Position numbers and translations under genes: made by a program. From Legionella adelaidensis (GTDB lineage Bacteria; Pseudomonadota; Gammaproteobacteria; Legionellales; Legionellaceae): a DNA stretch of 64,000 bases. Position 1 is the stretch's first letter; every line of letters starts with the position of its first letter. Below, piece after piece: positions 9,590 through 22,824 of the stretch. The DNA is taken from the NCBI RefSeq assembly GCF_900637865.1, contig NZ_LR134418.1, forward strand, positions 186,001 through 250,000. Direction: 5' to 3'. The notes under the pieces were generated by a model that worked only from the letters and a program-made list of their open reading frames with translations, was not told the origin of the DNA and ran no database searches.

Positions 9590-10504
9590 TTAACCAAATA
9601 CTTCCCCTGCCTTTTCAAGGATTCTCATCGCATGGGCCGCCATAATTTTGTGAGCGGGACCTGTAGGATGCACTTCATCGAAGAATAAGTAATCGTCACA
9701 ATTTCTTGGTGCAGGTTTGGTTACTTTTGCAGCGATTTTTAGCATGGATGGTGGGGCTACTTCCCATTCAACCTCTTCATCATCATCTTTGGTACATGAT
9801 TCATTTACATTAGAGAAATAACTTCCTTTCAACATCTCATTAAATACTTCATTTACATCCAGGTACGTCCATTTAATGTCTGAACGTTTGGATTGATAAT
9901 CTGCAATTAAAGAGGCCAACTCATCATTATGTTTCAAACTAATGGAAGAAAGTAATTCTGTGACCCCGAAAGTAGGAGCTAAAGGAGTTTTGCCCAGATC
10001 GGGTAAATTTACAATAAGAAAATGTTTAGCACCTTTTTCTACCAGACGCTCTAATTGGTTTTTGATTCCTTGAATCACGGGGTAGGTTTCCATATCTTCA
10101 TCAAGAGATAAATAATTGTTAGAACCAATCCAAACGATATAAAGACTGTTTGGGTCGGCAACTTTATTTACCAGAAAATAACTATCCACTTGTCCGCGTA
10201 GAGAAAAAGGGCCACTTTCCGATTCATCTACTGAAGCGCCGCCGAAAGCATAGTCAACCAATTGAATTTGTGGAGCCGGTTGCTGTTTATTTTTGTAATT
10301 AGAGACCAATAATTCTACCCATACCAAGCCGTTCGTAAAACGACCTTTGTAGTAAGGAGGAGAGATGGGTAATTGATGTTTCATATATTCATAAAGGTTG
10401 CCGTTATCAGACAAACTATCACCAAAAACGACAATTTTGTGTAAAGGCGTGGCAGATACCATCGTCGTAAACAAAAACGCGATAATGGAGATAAGAATTT
10501 TCAT
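9590..10504 (-). CDS. plaA: Secreted GDSL lysophospholipase A, PlaA-like
   Basis: The 304-residue protein has a signal peptide (MKILISIIAFLFTTMVSA). The GDSL block VFGDSLSDNGN with the catalytic Ser follows within about 15 residues, then block III WIGSNNY and block V DEVHPTGPAH with the Asp/His pair. This is the SGNH hydrolase layout of Legionella PlaA (about 309 residues). Near the C-terminus two cysteines (ESCTKDDDEE and RNCDDY) bracket an acidic loop of about 35 residues. In PlaA-type enzymes such a disulfide loop is known to be cut by the zinc protease ProA to raise activity, and a ProA-like gene is at 31769-33394. The product would act on lysophospholipids outside the cell after type II secretion. 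Confidence 0.85.
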   Translation of the reverse strand: MKILISIIAFLFTTMVSATPLHKIVVFGDSLSDNGNLYEYMKHQLPISPPYYKGRFTNGLVWVELLVSNYKNKQQPAPQIQLVDYAFGGASVDESESGPFSLRGQVDSYFLVNKVADPNSLYIVWIGSNNYLSLDEDMETYPVIQGIKNQLERLVEKGAKHFLIVNLPDLGKTPLAPTFGVTELLSSISLKHNDELASLIADYQSKRSDIKWTYLDVNEVFNEMLKGSYFSNVNESCTKDDDEEVEWEVAPPSMLKIAAKVTKPAPRNCDDYLFFDEVHPTGPAHKIMAAHAMRILEKAGEVFG

Positions 10505-10747
10505 AGGAACCTTATTTTGTTATGGTTAACGTGATTGATTATAAGCATGAAAAAAATTACGAATCAATGTAAATTTTATACTTTATTACCAGTTACAGAA
10601 CATAATACTCTCATATAGACCTTGATTTGCAATATTAGACAAGTGTGTGATTAATTTTGAAGTTTGTAAGTAATTAGAAACAATATGGGTTTATAAAGAG
10701 CAAATGAAAGTTGACCATAGACAGAGGCATCCTCACTCTTTATTCAG

Positions 10748-10784
10748 CCCTTGTCATTCCCGCGTAGGCGGGGAATGACAAGGG
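10748..10784. repeat. Long hairpin repeat downstream of deaD
   Basis: The arms CCCTTGTCATTCCC and GGGAATGACAAGGG are perfectly complementary over 14 bp, separated by a short GC-rich tip. It lies 9 bases after the deaD stop (reverse strand). CATTCCCGC palindromes of this type are common dispersed repeats in gammaproteobacteria; here it may also act as a terminator or an mRNA 3' protector. Confidence 0.75.
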
Positions 10785-10793
10785 CCTACCCAT

Positions 10794-12455
10794 TTAACCC
10801 AAGGAAACCAGTTTTAATTGTCTACCACAAACCCAAGCTTTATTTAGATCTTGGAAAATTTCTTTGGACATCCCTTTAGGCAATTTTACAATAGAATGGT
10901 CATCATTAATTTTTAAACCAGTGATATAACGGCTTTGGATGCCCGCTTCGTTAGCGATGGCCCCTACGATATTACCCGGCTTAACACCATGAATTCTTCC
11001 CACGTCTAGTCGAAAGACTTCATGGGCATAGTCTTCTACTTTACTTCTTTTTCGGTCTCGTTCGCCAAACCGTGGATTCTTTCCTTCTGATTTACCATTT
11101 TTTATTTTTACTTTTTCTTGTTTAACCTGGGGTAAAGAAATGGAGTTCTTCCAACCTTTATCACTATTTAATTTTAGAGCCAAGGCTGCCGCTACTTCGA
11201 CAGCGGAGACCTCGTTTTCTTTAAGAAAATTTTCAATAATTTGTTGGTACTCTTTCAAATTTTCATTGTCTAAACGAGTGGTAATATTATTAATAAAACG
11301 TTTGTGTTTAGCGGCTAAAATAGCCTGATCGTGTGGAACATTAATTTTTTCAATACGTTGACGAGTATGTCTTTCGATTAAACTGAGCATGCGTGATTCT
11401 CTCGGCGTAACAAATAAAATTGTTACTCCGCTTCTTCCTGCACGACCTGTTCGGCCAATTCGATGAACATACGTTTCACAATCTTGTGCGATATCATAAT
11501 TGATAACATGCGTCACGCGATCTACATCCAGGCCTCTGGCAGCTACATCAGTAGCAACCAAGATATCAATAGTACCTTGTTTAAATTGCGCAATAATACG
11601 TTCGCGTAAAGCCTGGCTTAAATCCCCATGGATTGCCATTGCTTTATGATCATACTGCTGTAACAGTTCGGCTACTTCTTCTGTACTGCTTTTAGTACGT
11701 ACAAAAACAATAACTCCTTGAAAATCTTCGCTTGCTAACACACGCAATAAAGCGTCTGGTTTTTGCATTTGATTCGCAAATAAAAAACGTTGCTCAATTG
11801 ATTTTACCGTAGCAGTTGCTGATTTAATTTCAATAGAAACAGGATCATTTAAATAGCAATTAGCAATTTGTCGTATTCGACTGGGCATGGTAGCGGAGAA
11901 CAAAGCCATTTGCTTAGTCTCTGGGAGTTTTGCCAATATCGTTTCTACATCTTCAATAAAACCCATTCGCAACATTTCATCTGCTTCATCTAAAACAAAT
12001 GTATTAAGGTTGCCTAATTGCAAGGTACCTCGATCAAGGTGGTCAAGAATCCTTCCCGGTGTTCCAACAACAATTTGCGCCCCTTCTCGCAATTGCTTCA
12101 ATTGAGGACGGTAATCTTGTCCCCCACAAAGAACAACTACCTTTATCCCCGCTTGTTTTGTACTTAATGAAGAAAAACTCTCGGCAACTTGAATAGCTAA
12201 TTCTCTGGTAGGCGCAAGAATAAGCGCTTGGGTTTCTTTAACCGCCACTTGCAACCGTTGCAAAATAGGTAAAGCAAAGGCAGCTGTTTTACCAGTACCT
12301 GTTTGTGCTTGTCCAATTACGTCTCGACCTTGCAAAAGCCAGGGAATGGTTTGTTGTTGAATAGGTGAGGGCGTTTGATAATTTAATTCCTCAATAGCTT
12401 TTAATAAAGGGGGAGATAAGCCCAAAGAAGCGAAGGAAGGTGTAGCTTGTGTCAT
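10794..12455 (-). CDS. deaD: DEAD-box ATP-dependent RNA helicase, DeaD/CsdA type
   Basis: The 553-residue protein shows the DEAD-box motifs in order: Q-motif (TPSPIQQQTIP), Walker A AQTGTGKT, PTRELA, DEAD, SAT, and HRIGRTGRAGR. A basic linker (about residues 440-475) leads to a C-terminal RRM-like DbpA-type RNA-binding domain (VGRIHGVKPGNIVGAIAN). The length fits DeaD more than RhlE or DbpA. It unwinds structured RNA, typically in ribosome assembly and cold adaptation. It stands alone, with a hairpin repeat after it. Confidence 0.92.
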   Translation of the reverse strand: MTQATPSFASLGLSPPLLKAIEELNYQTPSPIQQQTIPWLLQGRDVIGQAQTGTGKTAAFALPILQRLQVAVKETQALILAPTRELAIQVAESFSSLSTKQAGIKVVVLCGGQDYRPQLKQLREGAQIVVGTPGRILDHLDRGTLQLGNLNTFVLDEADEMLRMGFIEDVETILAKLPETKQMALFSATMPSRIRQIANCYLNDPVSIEIKSATATVKSIEQRFLFANQMQKPDALLRVLASEDFQGVIVFVRTKSSTEEVAELLQQYDHKAMAIHGDLSQALRERIIAQFKQGTIDILVATDVAARGLDVDRVTHVINYDIAQDCETYVHRIGRTGRAGRSGVTILFVTPRESRMLSLIERHTRQRIEKINVPHDQAILAAKHKRFINNITTRLDNENLKEYQQIIENFLKENEVSAVEVAAALALKLNSDKGWKNSISLPQVKQEKVKIKNGKSEGKNPRFGERDRKRSKVEDYAHEVFRLDVGRIHGVKPGNIVGAIANEAGIQSRYITGLKINDDHSIVKLPKGMSKEIFQDLNKAWVCGRQLKLVSLG

Positions 12456-12613
12456 GAATAATCCTGAAAAAAAATCAAATTAGGTATGCTAATAGATTAA
12501 TGAATGTAAAAACTGATCAGTATCATAGCAGAAATTAAAGCAAAATGCACATTTATTATATGCAGCAAACCACTTTTCTTTCTCATACTTGTATGCAGTA
12601 TGTCGCACATAAC

Positions 12614-15979
<3,366 letters not shown>

Positions 15980-15995
15980 TTAAACAAATCGTAAA

Positions 15996-16026
15996 TAAAA
16001 AAGGGTTAAGTGTGCTTAACCCTTTT
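15996..16026 (-). terminator. Rho-independent terminator after hflC
   Basis: The stem AAAGGGTTAAG/CTTAACCCTTT has a 4-base loop, followed on the reverse strand by a T-run. It separates hflC (ending at 16163) from purA (starting at 15961) on the reverse strand, so some or all hfl transcripts should stop here. Confidence 0.75.
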
Positions 16027-16162
16027 CTTAATTCTGAACTTTTCCTAGCATTCGGTAAACTCGTTCTTTCACCGTCTGCATCAACATAAAATCTCCGCTC
16101 CCTCACGGTCACGGCTCGATAACCGCCCGTCAGTAAGCGGGATTTTCAATAATAAAACCCAA

Positions 16163-17083
16163 TTATAAAGAATTCTTTACAGTAACACCATTCCCTTTTG
16201 CCATTCCGTGCTTAAAGTAATTAAAGAATTCACTGCTTTGGTCTAACACGAGAATATCTTGTTTTTGATTAAAACTACCTTCGTATGCCTTTAAGCTGCG
16301 GTAAAAAGCAAAAAAGTCTTTATTTTTATCATAAGCTTCTGCATAAATGGCAGCGGCCTTTGCCTGGCCTTGGGCTCGTATTTTTTGCCCTTCGCTACGG
16401 GCTTTAGCTAATACCACAGTGACCATAGCATCGGCTCTTGCTTGTATAGCTTCTGCTTCCGCATGCCCGTCAGCACGATGACGGTTGGCAATTTGTTGCA
16501 TATGTGCCCGCATACGTTGATAAATAGCATTACTCGTATTTTCAGGCAGCTCAATTCCTTTAATACGAACATCAACGACATGGATACCCAATTGACCAGC
16601 TTGCTGTTCTGCTCGGTCCCTTAAAACGACCATCAAATCGTCACGTCCACCGGAAACAACATCTGATATGGTGCGTTTACCAAATTGCGCGCGTAAGGAC
16701 GTATTTAATTGCTGCTCCAATAAAGTTTCAGCCTTTAACTCATTACCACCCGTCGATTTAAAGTATTGAGGAATGTTGTCAATACGCCACTTAACATAAT
16801 AGTCAACAATCACGTCTTTTTTCTCACGCGTTACGATACGTGACGACTTAATGTCCAAAGTCTGTATTCGCGTATCAAAAACACGTACTTTTTCAATAAA
16901 GGGAAGCTTGAAATGCAAGCCCGGGTTTACTACTTTTACCTGTTTCGAATCAGTGTCTTCAACTAAACGCCCTAGACGTAAAAGTATCCCATGTTGACCT
17001 TGGGTAATCGTAAATACACTAGTGATTAAGAGCAAAAGTACAAAAAAACCTAAAACAGCTAATAAAGTGCGTGTACCGTTCAT
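16163..17083 (-). CDS. hflC: FtsH protease modulator HflC
   Basis: The 306-residue SPFH/band-7 protein has one N-terminal membrane helix (LLAVLGFFVLLLLITSVF) and a long C-terminal helical region rich in Ala, Glu and Arg (RADAMVTVVLAKARSEG). With HflK it forms a periplasmic cage around FtsH and modulates its proteolysis. The start ATG shares a base with the hflK stop (TAATG), indicating coupled translation. Confidence 0.93.
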   Translation of the reverse strand: MNGTRTLLAVLGFFVLLLLITSVFTITQGQHGILLRLGRLVEDTDSKQVKVVNPGLHFKLPFIEKVRVFDTRIQTLDIKSSRIVTREKKDVIVDYYVKWRIDNIPQYFKSTGGNELKAETLLEQQLNTSLRAQFGKRTISDVVSGGRDDLMVVLRDRAEQQAGQLGIHVVDVRIKGIELPENTSNAIYQRMRAHMQQIANRHRADGHAEAEAIQARADAMVTVVLAKARSEGQKIRAQGQAKAAAIYAEAYDKNKDFFAFYRSLKAYEGSFNQKQDILVLDQSSEFFNYFKHGMAKGNGVTVKNSL

Positions 17084-18237
17084 TATTCACTCCTTCCCAA
17101 ACGCTCTGTGGGTCTTATTGTTTCTCGCCCATCAAATAAATCACCCCCACCAGCCTCACCTTGGGTTGCATTAGCTACAGTAGCCTCCGGTTTACTGTTT
17201 TCGGCAGTGTTTGGTTGATTGTTTTGGGAAAATAATTTCTCCAGGGGCAAATAAAGTAAATTCCCTGCTTTATTGTCCACAATGATTTTAGTACTTCGAC
17301 TTAAAACTTGTTGCATCGCTTCTAAATACATACGCTCACTGGTCACATAAGGTGAGCGAGAATATTGAGGCAACAACTCTAAAAACTCTGCTGTTTCCCC
17401 TTGGGCTTTTAATACCACTTGCTCGGCATACGCAGTGGCTTCTGCCTGAATTCGTTGTGCATTTCCTTCTGCAATGGGAACTACACGTGCTTCATAAGCG
17501 CGTGCCTGATCCTTAAACCGCTTTTCGTCTTCTTGCGCTTTTATTGCATCATCAAAGGCATCTTGCACATTTTCGGGAGCTCTTGCAGGTTGGGGTGAAA
17601 CATTCACAATAGCAATACCTGTTTTATATCCTGCTAAAATTTTTACAAGTGTATCTTGCACACTATTGCCCCATGCTTCGCGACCTTCGGTAATCATCTG
17701 ATCTAATGTTGTCTGCCCCACAACTTGCCGTAATGCGCTAGAAGTAGCTTGTTTTAAACTTTCTTCCGGATCAGCGACGTTAAATAAATACTCTTGTAAA
17801 TCACCGATACGGTATTGCACAGCAATAGCAACCGAAACAAGATTTTCATCTTTAGTTAACATTTGGCCGGAATAGGAATAATCGGCGACACGGTCTATGT
17901 TTACGATTATTTTTGAAGAAATAAGTCTTGGGATCCAATGAGGTCCTGGCCCTACTGTTTCAACATATTTTCCAAAGCGAAGAATAGCTGCTTGCTCTGC
18001 GGGATCAACAATGAAAATTCCAGAGAGAGCCCAGATAGCAAATGCCACAAAAAATATGATCAACGCTAAAAATTTACCATTTGAACGGTTATCATCACCA
18101 GACTCGGGTGGAGAAGAGTTTCTTAAAAAAGTTTTTTTTAATTTATCTTGCAACCGCTTTAACGCCTCATCTAAATCCGGGGGTTGATTTTTCCCACTCC
18201 AAGGATCCTTATCTTTGTCGGGCTCATTCCACCCCAT
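17083..18237 (-). CDS. hflK: FtsH protease modulator HflK
   Basis: The 384-residue SPFH-domain protein has a proline- and charge-rich cytosolic N-terminus (residues 1-50) and one membrane helix (FLALIIFFVAFAIWALSGIF, about 53-73). The band-7 domain follows, then an Ala/Gln-rich helical C-terminus and a low-complexity tail. It pairs with HflC. Upstream lies the 160-bp tandem repeat (18275-18594), which must contain or adjoin its promoter. Confidence 0.92.
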   Translation of the reverse strand: MGWNEPDKDKDPWSGKNQPPDLDEALKRLQDKLKKTFLRNSSPPESGDDNRSNGKFLALIIFFVAFAIWALSGIFIVDPAEQAAILRFGKYVETVGPGPHWIPRLISSKIIVNIDRVADYSYSGQMLTKDENLVSVAIAVQYRIGDLQEYLFNVADPEESLKQATSSALRQVVGQTTLDQMITEGREAWGNSVQDTLVKILAGYKTGIAIVNVSPQPARAPENVQDAFDDAIKAQEDEKRFKDQARAYEARVVPIAEGNAQRIQAEATAYAEQVVLKAQGETAEFLELLPQYSRSPYVTSERMYLEAMQQVLSRSTKIIVDNKAGNLLYLPLEKLFSQNNQPNTAENSKPEATVANATQGEAGGGDLFDGRETIRPTERLGRSE

Positions 18238-18274
18238 AATTTCTCCCGCCTTTTAACAAAAATAGCATTCTATA

Positions 18275-18594
18275 CCCAAGATACTTCAAAATGCTAGGTT
18301 TTGAGCGATTCGATTTTTGCGTCTGGGAAATTAAAAAAAACGAGTAATGGTATTCCATTGCGAGATTTTTTTGATTTTCCAGGCACAAAAAGCGATAGAT
18401 GAAAAATAGTATTTTGGAGTTTCTTGGGTATCTCCCCAAGATACTTCAAAATGCTAGGTTTTGAGCGATTCGATTTTTGCGTCTGGGAAATTAAAAAAAA
18501 CGAGTAATGGTATTCCATTGCGAGATTTTTTTGATTTTCCAGGCACAAAAAGCGATAGATGAAAAATAGTATTTAAAGTTTCCGGGTACTCCCC
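18275..18594. repeat. Two tandem 160-bp repeats with MITE-like ends
   Basis: Copies at about 18275-18434 and 18435-18594 are almost identical over their first ~145 bp and diverge only at the junction. The outer motif TACCCAAGATACTTC recurs inverted at the far end as TTCTTGGGTA, giving short terminal inverted repeats. Small forward and reverse ORFs here are repeat artefacts. A fragment of the same end sequence occurs at 39044-39073. The block fills the gap between the 1405-residue gene and hflK. Confidence 0.9.
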
Positions 18595-18597
18595 CAA

Positions 18598-21500
18598 CTA
18601 AGGGGTAGTTCTCGATAAATTATCCGATAAGTTTAATAATCCATTCTCATCAACAGGAGGCAAGGAATAAACGCGGCGCCCTGGAGGAGGTGGAGTAAAA
18701 AGTGCAGCCCTGCATCTGGAAGGAGCGATTAATGGCTCATTAGCCAAGCCTTTTAACTCGTTTAATAATTTTTTATGATCCGGCGTATATAAATGCAATA
18801 ATTCAAAAACAGAAAACATCCACTGCTTTAGCCAACCATAAGTAAAAGGTTCATATATATGGTAAGCAAGAATGGTCTCCTCAAAGCGATGGGAAAGAAT
18901 CTTTTCATGTAGTAATGATAAGCGTTCTTCAACTTCTTGCTCTTTATCTGAAGCAATAGCTTCTGCTTCCGCTATAAGTGCGGACTTTTGGTGGAGTGTA
19001 TCGGCATTCTCAAATAATGGATGGCTATTTACTAAATGAAGTCTCGATTTCTCAACGTATGAATTCAACTGAGCGAATACTGCCATAATAGACTCTAGCT
19101 GGTTGTATTTTTTATAATTCTCCTGCTCAAAATCCAGAACGCGCAAGCTTATTGCATTCTCCAAAGATTCTTTTACATTATCGGTGCGCAACGCTTCTTC
19201 CACTAGCGCTGGTTGGTGACGGCGCAATACTGCTCTTAGCGCTTCTGAATACTCATCATTAACATGAATAAAATTACAATGCAAAGAAGCAGGTTTCAGT
19301 AGGCGTCTATATATTCTATTAGCATACTCAAGCTTATATTTCTTATGAACTTGTTCTTGGACTTGCCGCTCTGAAGCTAAATGGGCAATTTTTTCATTAG
19401 CAGAGTCAATAATTAATTTCTGCGTTCTTATCATCCCCTTACACCAGCTTTTAGCGACACGCACTAGAAACTCTATATTCTCTAAACGCGCACTTTCGTC
19501 AGAAAGATACGCATTAAGAAGGCTATCGGTAATTGAACTAGCATGACCTTTTCCCGCATTTACGCTAGCTAAGAATGGTCTTTCTTTTACTAAAAAAGGA
19601 TGTAAAGCAAGAAAAGCGTGTTTTAAACAACTATTTTTTTGCTGTAAAGTTTCTTGGTCCGAAGGATGCGTTGTATTTTCTCTCTGAAAATCACTCAGGC
19701 AGATTTCAAATTCTTTTATCTTTTCCAGATGCTCATGCAATTCATTTTGTAGTACTACGGCAGATTCAATTCGCGCGGCTTGTTTTAACACGCGTTTATC
19801 ATATACAGCTATGTTATCTATAAGGTTAAGGTGGGTAGAGGAAGAAAGATTTAAGGGTTCCAAAAGTCCTTTAAAAAATATGTCCAACAAGCGACTCAAA
19901 GGATTACTTATCAACCCTGGCTGTAAGAATAATTTATCTTCCCATTCATCGGCATGATTTAAAAGATCAACCAAGCACGTATTTTTAATATCTTCTAAAT
20001 GCGCAGTGACGGTATCGTGCGTACAGGTACTTAATATACTTAATTTTTCTTGTAGGTGAGTATATAAACCATACATGGTGGGAAGGCTAAGAAATAACTG
20101 AAAAGAAGAGTCTGACCGAACGATAATATCGGCTATAGTTCTTGCCAGATTTTGACTATGCGATCGCGATGCTTCCACCTCCTCCGCCCGCAATGGTTGC
20201 TTCTTAACCCTCTTTTCTATGTGAACAGGTAATAATAACAAAGCATTTAGAACCAAGGTGATAGCATCTTTTCCCTTCATTTCTGGAGCAGCAGGTGGAA
20301 TTTCCCACACGTAAATTTCTTTGACTCCCAAAAAAGCCTTTTTGAACGCTTGTAATTTTTCTTCTAAATCCTGTTTTATGAAATAAATGAAAGGGGTATT
20401 AGCTAATCTTTTTACAATTTCTGCAATTTCTCTGAAATGTTTGGCTGCTTTAAGGAAAGTTAAAACAAAAGTAACCTCCGTACTTTTTTCGCGAAGTTCT
20501 TCAAGATGCACAGCAGCCTGATGCAAATGAAAAGCACTATTACTTAACCTTCTTAAAATACCCAGGACTTCGGGCACTTCTAATGCAACCTGATCACTTA
20601 CCATTTCGGGGTAAGGTACCTGGTCCATCATGGGGGTTAGTTCCCTGCGCATGGGTTGATTAAAAATGGTAAAGATCTGCTGTATATAACCGCGTAAATC
20701 GTGAGAGAATTTTGAGAAATGGGTGTGCGAGATAATAAATTCAGCTCGCGCAGCTGGGCTAAGTAAAGATAACTTTTCTAATTCGCCCTCTTCGCTAGTT
20801 TGTTTTTTAAACAACTGAACCATTTCCTTTTTCTTTTGCTCAAAACGGTCCTGAGCTGTAGCTAAAATATTTCCTAATGGTCTTAGGTTTTCTAGAATTA
20901 CCTCTTGAGTAAGATTTGAGCTCTGATCTTCGTTAAAACAATTCACCAACGCTTTATCAAATGCAACTGTGTGCATCCCAAGTGCAGAAAAATAAAAATG
21001 GGCTTGAAAAAGGGAATACCATTTTTGAAATTTACTCCTTTTTTCTATATTTTGTGTATCCCCTAACTCCCAAAGTTCTACCAATCTTAAGAATTGTTCA
21101 TAAGCAATTTGAGCTCTGGCTATCTCCTGCAGTTTAAAATCATAATAGGCAATTAAATCAACCACCTGATGGCCTGAAGGATGGTCTAAATAGTATTCGC
21201 CATCCAATTGATTAAAACGTGAATTTTCAAAATGGGAAGGAGATTGAAATATCTTGCGTTCGTCAATTAAATAAGGATTCAAGCTTCTACATGGATACAC
21301 AGCAGGGTTACTATCCAAGATGACACTCGCCACCATATTTTCGTTTAATTGTACATGGAATTGATGATCCGCTACCGCTTTACGCAATTGAGATTGTAGA
21401 GCCCTCTCTAAAGGAATAACCTTTGTAACCTGCCCTTCCGCAAGAAACGAACTACTCCTTACTATGTGAGAAGATGGATTTAATCCCACAAGTATTATGT

Positions 21501-22815
21501 TATACATATGGGGCTCTATTTGCCTGACTAAATGATGAAAAAAAGAAAAATGAATTAACAGCTGTTTTCTAGTAAACGGAGGAAGTTCGCAAAGACGTAA
21601 ACTTTTATATTTATCTTTTCTTAAGATGGCAAAGAAATTCTTTACTGCTATTTCTGACACTCTGAATAATGCTAAGGCTCTATTATGTTCTGATATCCGT
21701 TGATACGAATTTTGCAAGCGAAGTTGTAGGAATCGATCATCTTCAAGTGTTAAAAGCTCCCTTCCTTTCGCATTAAAATCAATGATTTTTTGTAAATGTT
21801 GAATACACAGATCATACAAACGACTTATTTTTTCCATGGTGGGTTTAGAGAGAGTTCCAGGAACTAACATGAACTCCACTTCTATTTTTTCAATAACTTC
21901 AAATAACTCGGGTAAGACCTTATATTTTAGTAAAGCTAATTTTTCGCGTAAAATATCTTGGGTAGAATCAGTTACATGCCCAATTTCTTTGAAAATACTC
22001 ATGGTCAATATAATGGTATGACGGACCACAAATATATAATTGATGATTTTAATTGAAACTACAAAACGATTTGCTTTCAGATTTTCTAGAGAATGTAAGA
22101 GCTGCGAAGCATCCGCTTGGAGCCCTTCTAATTTTTTTTTGTCTATACTAGGCCCATGCTTGACAATACTTTCTGAGAGTTGCGCCACATATAGATTTAA
22201 CCTATCCAGGTAATGGGGAATTCGCGCAGTAAATTGAGTAATAAATTCATAATCTACTTCCCCGGAATTTGCTTGCATTTGATCTAGCATAACTCCAACG
22301 GCAAGACCCGTATTTTTTACTATCCCTTCTATTTGTTCTTGTTTGGGAAGAGTGGCTCTCTGCTGGTATTGAACCGCAAGAGAAAATAATTGAGCTAAAA
22401 TTGGCCTTAAAGTAGCTATTTCATTTGCAAAAATTTCTGGGAGGCTTACATCAAAATGCATTAACGGGAAAAGCGCTAAATAGACGTGGTGAAGGGTTTT
22501 ACTATATAGCATCCGTAAATCAAGAATAGCCTGAATGGGCTTTAAAAGCCTAAAGTCTGTTTTTTCTACATCCAGAAGGGCTTGTTCCAGGTGATAAAGC
22601 GCATTAATACCTTTTTTTATTTGTGAAACAGGCGCCGGTTCTTCTTCAAAGTCTCTAAAAGGAACCTCGTCTTCATTAAGAGTTACCATAAAAGAACGCA
22701 TTTCGGCACTGAAAAGAGGAGAGGTGAGTTTTTTAAGCAAATCTTCGCGAAGTTTTCTAATAACCACGGACAGATGCTTTCCTTTTAACTCTTCTAGTAA
22801 CTCTAAATATTTCAT
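18598..22815 (-). CDS. 1405-residue mostly helical protein, function unknown, effector candidate
   Basis: This is the largest gene of the window. The protein is almost entirely predicted helix, with many Leu/Glu/Lys-rich stretches and no clear membrane segment, signal peptide or enzyme motif that I can see. The last ~45 residues change character: Pro-rich (FTPPPPGRR) and then a short polar tail ending LSDNLSRTTP, which would suit an exposed C-terminal signal. Size and composition recall large Legionella effectors such as the SdhA/SidH group, but I do not recognise it as one. It starts 9 bases after the trmB stop on the same strand, an unusual pairing with a housekeeping tRNA methyltransferase. 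The alternative is a structural or cytoskeleton-like protein. Confidence 0.85.
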   Translation of the reverse strand: MKYLELLEELKGKHLSVVIRKLREDLLKKLTSPLFSAEMRSFMVTLNEDEVPFRDFEEEPAPVSQIKKGINALYHLEQALLDVEKTDFRLLKPIQAILDLRMLYSKTLHHVYLALFPLMHFDVSLPEIFANEIATLRPILAQLFSLAVQYQQRATLPKQEQIEGIVKNTGLAVGVMLDQMQANSGEVDYEFITQFTARIPHYLDRLNLYVAQLSESIVKHGPSIDKKKLEGLQADASQLLHSLENLKANRFVVSIKIINYIFVVRHTIILTMSIFKEIGHVTDSTQDILREKLALLKYKVLPELFEVIEKIEVEFMLVPGTLSKPTMEKISRLYDLCIQHLQKIIDFNAKGRELLTLEDDRFLQLRLQNSYQRISEHNRALALFRVSEIAVKNFFAILRKDKYKSLRLCELPPFTRKQLLIHFSFFHHLVRQIEPHMYNIILVGLNPSSHIVRSSSFLAEGQVTKVIPLERALQSQLRKAVADHQFHVQLNENMVASVILDSNPAVYPCRSLNPYLIDERKIFQSPSHFENSRFNQLDGEYYLDHPSGHQVVDLIAYYDFKLQEIARAQIAYEQFLRLVELWELGDTQNIEKRSKFQKWYSLFQAHFYFSALGMHTVAFDKALVNCFNEDQSSNLTQEVILENLRPLGNILATAQDRFEQKKKEMVQLFKKQTSEEGELEKLSLLSPAARAEFIISHTHFSKFSHDLRGYIQQIFTIFNQPMRRELTPMMDQVPYPEMVSDQVALEVPEVLGILRRLSNSAFHLHQAAVHLEELREKSTEVTFVLTFLKAAKHFREIAEIVKRLANTPFIYFIKQDLEEKLQAFKKAFLGVKEIYVWEIPPAAPEMKGKDAITLVLNALLLLPVHIEKRVKKQPLRAEEVEASRSHSQNLARTIADIIVRSDSSFQLFLSLPTMYGLYTHLQEKLSILSTCTHDTVTAHLEDIKNTCLVDLLNHADEWEDKLFLQPGLISNPLSRLLDIFFKGLLEPLNLSSSTHLNLIDNIAVYDKRVLKQAARIESAVVLQNELHEHLEKIKEFEICLSDFQRENTTHPSDQETLQQKNSCLKHAFLALHPFLVKERPFLASVNAGKGHASSITDSLLNAYLSDESARLENIEFLVRVAKSWCKGMIRTQKLIIDSANEKIAHLASERQVQEQVHKKYKLEYANRIYRRLLKPASLHCNFIHVNDEYSEALRAVLRRHQPALVEEALRTDNVKESLENAISLRVLDFEQENYKKYNQLESIMAVFAQLNSYVEKSRLHLVNSHPLFENADTLHQKSALIAEAEAIASDKEQEVEERLSLLHEKILSHRFEETILAYHIYEPFTYGWLKQWMFSVFELLHLYTPDHKKLLNELKGLANEPLIAPSRCRAALFTPPPPGRRVYSLPPVDENGLLNLSDNLSRTTP

Positions 22816-22824
22816 CCAGACAAC

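Noticed and set aside
18294-18548. Small reverse ORFs in the 160-bp repeats
   Set aside because: The two translations are the same repeat read twice; no start signal and no protein-like composition.
18275-18594. Possible CRISPR array
   Set aside because: Only two long near-identical units of 160 bp, with no short-repeat and unique-spacer pattern; no cas genes anywhere.
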